From Cordilura impudica (taxonomy: Eukaryota > Arthropoda > Insecta > Diptera > Scathophagidae), in assembly GCA_963682025.1 (NCBI GenBank), contig OY821518.1:225971070-226035069 (forward strand): a stretch of 64,000 nt of DNA. The letters are read 5' to 3'. Below are positions 55,955 through 64,000 of this stretch, piece after piece. The notes under the pieces were generated by a model that saw nothing but the letters and a program-made list of their open reading frames with translations, did not search any database and was not told the origin of the DNA. Each line of letters starts with the position of its first letter. Position 1 is the first letter of the stretch. The position numbers were made by a program, and so were the translations under genes.

Positions 55955-56700
55955 ACTGTATTCTACACCCATCGTAACGAAATAAAAAAATTGAATACAT
56001 TGTGTAGAAAACTATTTTGTTTAGTTTTGGCGATTTTTGTTTTTCTAATTTAAATTTTGGCGATTTTTGACTTGGCGATTTTTGTTTTTTATTTTTTTTG
56101 TTATTTTTGATTTTGGCGTTTTTTATTGGTTTTTTTTTTGATTTTGGCGCTTTTTGGCTTTAGCTATTTTAATTTTTTTGGGAGTTTTGATTTTAGCAAT
56201 TTTTGGTTTTGGCGATTTTTGCTTTTTGCGATTTTTTGATGTTTGGTTTTGAAGTTTCTGATTTTTTTTTTTTGGATTTTTGATTTTGGCGATATTTGAC
56301 TTTGACGATTTTCTTATTTTTGTAATTCTAGATTTTGGTGATTTTTATTTTTGGCGATTTTTGATATTGACAATTTTTGATTTTGGCGATTTTTGTTGCC
56401 CGCGATTTTCGGTTCTGGTATTTTTTGATGTTGACATTTCCGCCCATATTTTCCATAACTACTCAAATTGGTAAAAGTCAAAAGTCAAAAGTTTGAAAAC
56501 TGTCCTTTTCATAGCACTCTTTTATTATAGAGCGTGCAACGCCCATTGATTTTATCCAGCCAATTTTTCGTCCGACTACTCATATTCATTCTCTATTATA
56601 GTACTACAGTAGTTATATGACATTAAATATTTACTTTGTATGGGGATGCCACGCCCACTAGTCGATCCCGCCCATTCCTTCCGCAAATATTCACATTATT
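55955..56700 (-). mobile_element. Element C, copy 2, with internal minisatellite
   Basis: Reverse of copy 1 at 20500-21550. ACACCCATCGTAACGAAATA at the left matches TTTCGCTACGATGGGT, and CCATATTTTCCATAACTACT at the right matches AGTAGTCGTGGAAAATATGG. The outer part has GCAACGCCCATTGATTTTAT and GATGCCACGCCCACTAG. Non-coding. Confidence 0.75.
56020..56440. repeat. Minisatellite of element C copy 2 (GATTTTGGCGATTTTT)
   Basis: About 25 imperfect units, the reverse complement of the array at 20823-21490 but shorter and more diverged. Confidence 0.88.
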
Positions 56701-56715
56701 CTAATATGTACATAA

Positions 56716-58000
56716 GGGGCGTGCGGGTCGGATTATTAAGACACTGGATCTAAAACTTTAGTGCGCAAAATTTGAGCTAAATCGGACAATGCTTTCTGGA
56801 CGCGCATTGAGTTCAAAGTTCAAATAGGCATTTATATGTAAAAAATATAAAAAAAATCATTAAAAAAAAAAATTTGATATTAATAATAGCGTTTGAATTA
56901 AATTAATTAATAAATCATAATCTAGAGTAAATTATCTTTCTAATAAAACAAAAAAATCTTTTAACGGTTGAAAATCAGCCAAGTTATATCAAGTTCCCCA
57001 GGCAATATATGCGCCGCAGACCACTTGATTAAGAAAATCGAGCTCAAATTTTGAAATAATTTACAACAACAACATTTTTGCATTCTTCTGGTCCCAAAAT
57101 GATCTAATATAAAGTATTTTGTATCTCGTCTATTGTTATGCCGTTCTAAATTAATGTCAAAACGGTACGTATTTTTAGCACTATTTAAAAATCTCTAATT
57201 TTACTTTTTCGAAAGTTTTGTTGAATAAATTTATCGAAGCCAACGACTGGACTTCAATGTCTTATTAGAAAAATATATGTGATTAAAAATGACAAATATT
57301 GTAGGTATCCTGCTCTTAATTTGGCGAGGGCAGCGTCTTTATTTCAGCGTACTTTTCAACTTTTAGGCTATATCTTTTTGGTGTCGTCATATTCCAAATA
57401 TCTTTTGTCAAAATGTTATACTGCTTGATATAAGCTCTCCATTTTGTAAATTAAGGTTAAATTGAAACACTATTAACTGTCCCTCCTTAAGGTCAAAGTC
57501 AAATTTAAGGAGATTTATATTTTTTAAAACAAAATATTGAAAAATTATATATTTGTGGAAGGATTTCGATAAAAGTTGTTGATAATATTTTAATATTTTT
57601 ATAATATTTTAATTTTAATAAAATAATATTCTCGGCTTATTTTCTGCAATTAAAATCTATAAATATTTTCTTCATCAGTATTTTTTTTAAATTAAACAAA
57701 TTTAATGTATTCATAAAATTCCTTAAATTTATTCGTTATTTTATTAAGATATGTAGATTAATTAGTTTTTATATTAATAAAGTATTTTATTTAAAAAAAA
57801 ATTTTTTTCTTTTCATTTAATAAGTGGTACAAAATCAATTTTTATGAAAAATGATTTTTTTTTGATAATTTTTACATATAAATGCACATTAGAACTTTGA
57901 ACTCAATGCGCGTCCAGAAAGCAATGTCCGATTTGGCTAAAATTTTGCGCAACTAAAGTTTTAGATCCAGTACTAATAGTAATAATCCTACCAGCACACC
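56716..58000. mobile_element. Element with ~160-bp inverted ends
   Basis: The left arm (56716-56880) and right arm (57842-58000) are inverted copies. Shared: CTGGATCTAAAACTTTAGT, GCGCAAAATTT, TGCTTTCTGGACGCGCATTG and GAGTTCAAAGTT. The ~960-bp interior is AT-rich and non-coding. Could be a non-autonomous DNA transposon, or two inverted copies of a larger repeat; the outer limits are uncertain. Confidence 0.65.
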
Positions 58001-58259
58001 GTAAAATTCGACCAACAATTTTTTTTCATACAAACCGCTGTCACCCTAATGTACATGTATGTCAATTGTACATAGTTTCAGAACTCTTGCTGTCATAGTG
58101 TTCCAGATATTATATGTTAAAATTAGATGTTAAAAATTCAATTTATATGAAAAATCTAAAAAAAATTTAGGCTATTTTTCCTTCCGGATAGTCAGTTACC
58201 CACTGTAGGAATTTCAGGATGATCAGTCCTGTGGTGTAGTCATAAAAAAAACTCAATTT

Positions 58260-59034
58260 TATACCCTATACCACTATGTGGTCAGGGTATAATGACTTTC
58301 TGCTGATGTTTGTAACTACCAAAAATATTTTATCTACACCCATCTTTCATTATACCGATGTACTCAGAATCAGTATCTGAATCGATTTAAAGATGGCCGT
58401 CTGTCCATCCGTCAGTCTGTGTGTCCATGTAAACCTTTTAATCAAACTACATGTCGCAAATATCAATATATTTGAATGAAATCTAGTATACAAGCTTTTA
58501 TCGGCCATAGGATGAACACTATTAAAATTGGTGAAAATCGGTTCATGTTCGGACCTAGTACCCATAGAAAGTGAATATCGGTTCATGTTCAGACCGCGTC
58601 CCCATACAAATGAACCCTTTGAGATCGACTTAAATTGCAATGGTATCCAAATTATCATATAGATCTCGTATGTTTATTACATTATTTTATCATTATTCCA
58701 AAAATAGACCCTATAGCACAATTTTTATGAAGCTTACTCCCGATTATCACTTAAATCTACCAAAAAAAAGGAATATTTCACAAATTTTTCTCAAATTTGG
58801 TTTGTAGATATTTTTGCAAAAATATAAGTCACCTTACCAAATATAGTCAGGGTCAGTCCATCCGATATGAACTTTTTCATATCCGAAAGTAACAAATTAA
58901 TATCAATGTACTCAAATTTGGCTTATGCTTATTATCTATATCTAATTAGTTGGATCTAAGAGATGGGATCTCTAAACGGATGGTATAGGATATCGTAAAG
59001 TCGGTCTAGACCGACTATAATTTTCTTACTTCTT
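58260..59034 (+). mobile_element. Family A element A14 (older subtype)
   Basis: Complete but diverged: starts TATACCCTATACCACTATG, GTCC tract decayed (GGCCGTCTGTCCATCCGTC). A short internal duplication around CGGTTCATGTTC gives two CCCATA-type blocks. Ends with the palindrome and CTTACTTCTT. Confidence 0.88.
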
Positions 59035-60399
59035 ATATAACTTGATCAAAAATGTATCAAATATTTCTTGTGAAAAATGTTAAGAGAAAAAAACACGTGT
59101 TAAGATTTTTTCGATCTTACTACTTATATTCGAAAAACATTTAAAAACGATACGTCAGACTTTTCAACCGTTGATGATTTTGCATTTGTATTAAACTTAA
59201 AAATAAACTTTAAAGTTTCCACTGAACATAATTTCTTATTGTTTGTTTTTAAATTGAGCGAAAGTCGAACTAGACTGATCTTAGCTTTCCTAATTCTTTC
59301 TTTTACTATGTATAACATGCTCACTTTTAAGTTTTTCTTCTTTGGTACTCTTAAGTCCTTCTCTGCAATTAACATACCCATGGCAAATGTCTGTCTGTAA
59401 TGATCTAGTTTGTATGCTGACCTCATCTGAATAATGCTTTTTCATTCTAGATAAGGAAAATTTAATAAATTAGTTATAATTAAGTGATGCATGGAGCTAA
59501 AGATATTAAGTAGCATAATCATCGTGTTATACATATCAGCGTAAAATCCTCATCCTACAGTATATATTATATTACAGTATCTAGTGTAAGGAAATGTTCT
59601 TGAACATTTAAAAGCGACTGGTATTAGTGTGATCCAAAGCACAAACAAAACTCATAAAAATAAAGATGCCTAGAATCAGTTTTGTGGGTGAAACTGCAAA
59701 CATTACTGTAACAACAACAACTACATACTACATGTAATCGATTAACGTCCTCATCACGACTATAATGGTGGCGGGTTAACAAAAACAAGAACTCCCTACT
59801 TGCAATATGTGTTGTTGGCAGACTTTTGTAATCATTCATTCATTATACATAAGTATTCTCACTTGGGTGTCACTTATTTATTAATCACTGTTCCCTTAAG
59901 ATGAAGAAGGTTTTCAGTTCTCTAAACAAATATTAGGCGACCGACTTGGCTCAAGGTCTGCAACGAATTATTTAGGAAATCTGATTGAGATACTGAGTTA
60001 TTTCTGAAAAAGCTTTGATTGTAACTTTTCCGAAGCGATTATCAATCCAAATCAACCATCCAACTCCAATCCATTGAAACTGATAATATTGGCCGCACCG
60101 TTGACAGTTTATAGCATATTGGAGGTTTCAAAACTAAATATTTCCTTCTCCGATTCAATTCATTATTGATTATTTGCGTATTTATAAATTGAAAACTAGT
60201 GTAATAGATGTAAGATAAATTAACATCTCCCTTTAGTATTATATTTAATGTTTTATAAGAAATGATATTTTGAAAAGAAAAAAAAATAAAGAAACCGTGG
60301 ACGGTTATTTTTTTGTTTGGTTATTAAATGAAACTCGATTATAATTCATATGAATTCAATGTCTTGTTTTACATGAAAGGTAATTGCAGTTAACATTCA
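59035..60399. other. Probably unique DNA
   Basis: No transposon signature. A 100-codon frame (minus, 59124-59426) and a 71-codon frame (minus, 59624-59839) have no recognisable domain. Confidence 0.4.
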
Positions 60400-60825
60400 A
60401 TGCGAAGCCTTCTGGTAAATTACATTTTCCGTTTTGATTTCCGCCGCGCATGCGAACATGCGACATACAGTTGTACATGCGCGAAATACGGAAATTCCAA
60501 GTTAATTCCGCAAACTTCTAATGGCTGGGCTTGTAACTTGTGGATGGTCATCGCTAAGAAAATACCTAGGGAGGACTTGTACCCTTTTGATATCTTATTG
60601 CTACATCGTGGACATCTTCTGCTCTCCCTTGTAATTTCCCTTGATAACCGTAGCGTCGATAACGTTGTTTGTAAGCATTTTCATATGTAGTCCCGTTCCA
60701 CTGCATAGTTGAGGTTGATTGATGTTACGCAGCGTGATAATGTTTGAGCCCACACTTAATTGCATATTCTGAGGTTGTAATCCAGGCAATTCCCACGAAT
60801 ACAAAACTTATGTATTTTAGTTGAC
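60400..60825 (-). pseudogene. Helitron-type PIF1 helicase, C-terminal end
   Basis: Minus strand: YSWELPGLQPQNMQLSVGSN, IITLRNINQPQLCSGTGLHM, NNVIDATVIKGNYKGEQ. After a frameshift come FLAMTIHKLQAQPLEVCGIN and LYVACSHARRKSK. These match the end of PIF1/Helitron helicases ('LPGLPPHNLxLKVGxxxMLLRNI', 'FAMTINKSQGQTL', 'LYVALSR'). The upstream part of the gene continues beyond a LINE at 61968. Stops and frameshifts show it is dead. Such a helicase belongs to an autonomous Helitron/Helentron. Confidence 0.85.
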
Positions 60826-60834
60826 TAACTCATC

Positions 60835-61745
60835 CCCAAGAACAGCAGTAACTTTAGACCAATTGCCATCCTACCATTTTTGTCCAAAGTCACGGAAAAT
60901 ATCATGCAAATACAAATTAATCCATATTTTAAAGAGCGCAATCTTCTAACAGAAAAACAGTCTGGTTTTAGACAGGGAAGAAGCAGCATCACGATGTTAA
61001 CCGCTGTGGTCGAAGAACTTAGGTCCAAACTTGATAAGGATATGGTATCTGTGCTGTTAGATCATAGTAAATCTTTTGATACAGTTGACCACTCCATTCT
61101 GCTGACCAAACTCCAAAAGCTTTTTAACTTTTCTGATTTAGCTATAAGCTTAATGCGTCGTATCTTTAATACCGAAAACAAGTTATCTCCTTCAATGGTT
61201 TGATTTCAAACACTGTTGATGTTGATAGACGTGTGCCACAAGGGTCAATTCTTGGCCCATTACTTTTTTGTATGTACATTGATGATCTTGCTTTTTTAAG
61301 TCACTGCGATATTCAATTGTATGCAGATGATACCGATGAAAATACCGACTTTTTGAAAATAAACAACAATATTTTCGATTTAGTTCCATCATCATCATCA
61401 AATCAAGGAATAACATTCAATGCCCAACTTTCATGGAAGAACCACATTAATACATATTTCGGCTGGAAAAGCTCATGATATGCTGGGAAACCTGTGGGCT
61501 GTTGAAGCATCGATGGCCTTTAATATTCGGATGCTCCTGGCTAAAACATATTTAATTCTTGTTTTATTGTATGGGTGTGAAATATGTGCAAATTGTGAGA
61601 CCATTGATCTTTATAGGAGAATTACTTTTGCCAAATCTCCACGTCACAATCGGTCTTTGGAACGACCTACCATCATATAGTCAATTTCTTAGCAACATAT
61701 GCTTTAAAAAGGAACTTTTAAATTTTTTTCAAGTATATTAAATGT
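60835..61745 (+). pseudogene. LINE reverse transcriptase remnant
   Basis: Plus strand: NFRPIAILPFLSKVTENIMQ, NLLTEKQSGFRQGRSSITML, VSVLLDHSKSFDTVDHSILL (first D block, where DxSKAFD reads DHSKSFD), RRVPQGSILGPLLFCMYIDD, IQLYADDTDE (YADD catalytic box), then an apparent internal deletion to a FNAQLSWKNHI block (family LDxxLSWKxHI). A frameshift follows, then LLAKTYLILVLLYGCEICAN and IGLWNDLPSYSQFL near the end. Jockey/CR1 type. Multiple frame breaks. Confidence 0.85.
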
Positions 61746-61958
61746 TTTCAGTTTCTAATTTTATGTATTTGTGTTTCAATTTATATGTTTCGATCCAAAA
61801 AAATTTGTACTATTGGTATTTTTAAGCTTTATATACAAATTGTATTTTGAATTTCAATTGACATAATATTAACTTGAAAGCTTTTTTTTAATTTACAAGA
61901 TTTTTTCTTGTTGTGATAGATATTAAATTTATAAATAAAAATAATAATTAAAAAATAA
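60835..61958 (+). mobile_element. 5'-truncated LINE inserted in the helicase pseudogene
   Basis: Flanked by TAACTCATC at 60826-60834 and 61959-61967, a perfect 9-bp target duplication. Ends with an A-rich tail, TAAATAAAAATAATAATTAA. 5' truncated within RT. Confidence 0.9.
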
Positions 61959-61967
61959 TAACTCATC

Positions 61968-62340
61968 GCGGTTAATAACTTTGTCCACTGACTTGAAGGA
62001 AAACAAACATAATTTTGATTCATCATGTTGACATTATCGAAATCATTGTTGTGTGCCGTCAATATGGCTCGTTCGCTCAGCCAATTATGAAATTCTAGGC
62101 TACGTTCGGAAATGCAGGTTGGATGAGCACCTCTTGCGATTTGGTCAACTGACATAAATCGGTGAACAATTTCACGAATCTAGTCGAGATATCAAATGCA
62201 AATTTTCCATAACCAATGTGCAACAATTGTTCAAAAACATATCTGCTCTTCGATCTAATTACAAACACACTTGATAAGAGTCATCAACCAGAGCATCTTC
62301 ACACGCCACTACAAATTTCACAGTTTTAAGCAAGCAAATG
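61968..62340 (-). pseudogene. Helitron-type PIF1 helicase, middle part
   Basis: Minus strand: EQLLHIGYGKFAFDISTRFV then DLCQLTKSQEVLIQPAFPNV. A frameshift follows, then HNWLSERAILTAHNNDFDNV and, in another frame, FKSVDKVINRDEL. These match the helicase segment 'WLSERAILAxxNxxVxxxN...YxSxDxVxxxDE'. It continues after the LINE with DELVN...LPGLQPQN (60825 onward). Upstream of 62340 I lose the match, and no Rep (HUH) domain was found. Confidence 0.8.
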
Positions 62341-64000
62341 GACAAGACACCAGTTTAAAATATCGCCAAAAGTGTCGCAATGGCTAAGGTTCTACAGATA
62401 TGCCAATTGATCGATTTGAAGGCGCTGGTTCCACCAAATATGTTTGCATGTTCAGTGATGACTTTCACTATAATAGTAGTCCGATATAGCTTAGAAATAT
62501 GTATGGAAGGTATAAGTACGATGCCACGACCATTGTATTTATATAGGTCAATTTGAAATTTATAATTTATAATCCACTCAAACACACAAATGATTGCACC
62601 AAAATTAAACGAACTATTTTCAGGATTTTGCGGGACTTACGCACGGCAATATATTTTGAGAGTCATAATAGTAGATACAATTTTGCTTCAACTTTAGATC
62701 GGATACTAAATCGACTTAGCAAGTTATAGTATGAAGACATAGGTTTAGGAACAAATTCGTTTTCAAGGTATGCAAATTTCATACTACAATTTGAAATACT
62801 AATTGGAATAAAAACTATTATATTAACGGTGGCTGGTGATAAATAGAAACAGTTTGTTTCTGTCCATTATTAATTTTTAAATAGAAAACAACTTTCATAG
62901 GAATGCCCTATCGGGCCTTGAAACTAATGAAACCTTAATACAAACGTAAGTGTAGTCTTATGACCACTAGAGTAGACCGAATTAAATCTCATTAATACAG
63001 CCAAACAAGTGTGCTGGCGGTATATATAAGTTTGACATTTCATTTGTAATAATTATAAAAAAAATCTGTACCCCACAATACATATATATATTCGTGATTC
63101 CTATAACAAGCGGAGTTGATACATCGATGACCACCTGTGAAACTAACTATCGCGCCCTCAATAGGTCGGCTGGATTGCTAACTTTTAGTTCAAATGGTTG
63201 AGTAGTTGCTGTTTAAAAGCATCAAAATCGGTTTGAACAATAAATCAATAAAAAAGTAAAAAAGTGTTGAAAAAATTTGGTCTTTATATGTTGTTCCTGT
63301 TATCGTTGTTATTCTAATTTTTTTCTTTTTTTGTCATAGCTGTTGTTGTTTTAGTGGTCCTTATGTTTGTGGCATTTGCTTGATGAGTATGTATGCACAT
63401 TAAAGTGGTCCTTAAAAATGAAATTGCGATTTTAGGAAGTATCGGGGTCTAGTTTGTTTCCTTTATATATGAAACTAATAAATATGAAGTTCGGGGACAA
63501 TCGGATAGAGAGAAGTCGCGCCGGAAATCGGCTGAAAATTTCAAGTGTGTTTATATGGGCACATATGACTTTTTTCAGATTTTACGAAAATTGCGTCTTT
63601 AGTTTAACTTTTTCAACAAGTTGTTATATGAATGGATTTCAATACTTAAAAAGCTTTGTAACTTCAAAATCGAATAAAACTCGCCAAGAACTAACAAATG
63701 ACACAGGCCACTTTTGTGCCAAAAAATCTAGGTTATGGTTATGGTTTTAAACAATTTGTTAATGCTGAAAAAATTTTCGTGATATTTCATGACGATGGCA
63801 ATCAAAATCTTGAAAATCATTAACCCATATGGAGCAGATCAATATTATAAATAAAATAATAAATTTATAGTTTCCTAATATACATATACCTAAATTCAAG
63901 ACGGATCTTCCATTTAAGAGAAAGTTTTAGAACTTTAACCCTTTAAATAACAGAGGTATTTATTATAAAACTTATATGTAAAAAAAACTTATTTCTTTAA
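62341..64000. other. Probably unique, AT-rich DNA
   Basis: No recognised gene or repeat. A 98-codon frame at 63454-63750 has no motif. Scattered TATATA tracts. Confidence 0.4.

Overview
The window reads as repeat-rich, strongly AT-biased nuclear DNA of a higher fly (Diptera). The best clue is its transposon repertoire: many DINE-1/mini-me-like elements carrying GTCC microsatellites, a rosa-type (DD41D) mariner, jockey/CR1/I-type LINE pieces, Tc1 and piggyBac fossils, and Helitron helicase. A calyptrate fly is my guess; the species is not determinable here. I recognise no host gene, rRNA, tRNA or CRISPR. Almost every ORF is a transposon gene, a broken one, or a by-product of a repeat.

Layout. 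0-10 kb: a foldback element (233-1058), copies of two related short element families called A and B here, a mariner fossil, a LINE fossil and a Tc1 fossil; at 6-7 kb an A element sits inside a B element. 10-18 kb: AT-rich DNA, a fragment of a repeated arthropod gene, a 2.2 kb non-autonomous Helitron (12207-14429) with two kinds of tandem repeat, then several inverted repeats, including a perfect 37-bp hairpin. 18-26 kb: element C with an internal 15-bp minisatellite, a TIR element (22390-23342) and a 1.5 kb pyrimidine-rich minisatellite. 26-30 kb: A and B copies around an intact DD41D mariner (26677-27982), then a 5'-truncated LINE with a poly-A tail.

32-42 kb is the most interesting stretch. 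Element E1 (32349-35727) has ~600-bp terminal inverted repeats and one intact 533-aa gene, a candidate transposase of a type I cannot place in a named superfamily. Next to it is a diverged relative, E2 (36535-42088). E2 has its own long TIRs, a broken copy of the same gene with a 104-bp intron, and a LINE inserted with a 13-bp target duplication. E2 itself sits inside the coding remains of a third relative, E3. The ends of E1 and E2 share a 13-bp pattern (CAC, three variable bases, GGAACAA).

42-64 kb: more A elements, including two head to head that form a 1.6 kb near-perfect palindrome (53483-55099); LINEs nested in LINEs, where one insertion next to a reverse-transcriptase active site made an in-frame chimeric ORF; a piggyBac fossil; a second element C in the opposite orientation; a long-TIR element (56716-58000); and a Helitron-type PIF1 helicase pseudogene split by a LINE with a 9-bp target duplication (60400-62340).

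A and B share one unusual end design: the same terminal 10-mer (AACAAGTAAG) next to a hairpin, plus an inverted repeat that is terminal at one end and subterminal at the other. That matches Helentron/DINE-1 architecture, and the helicase fragments in this window could derive from the autonomous kind of element that would move them.
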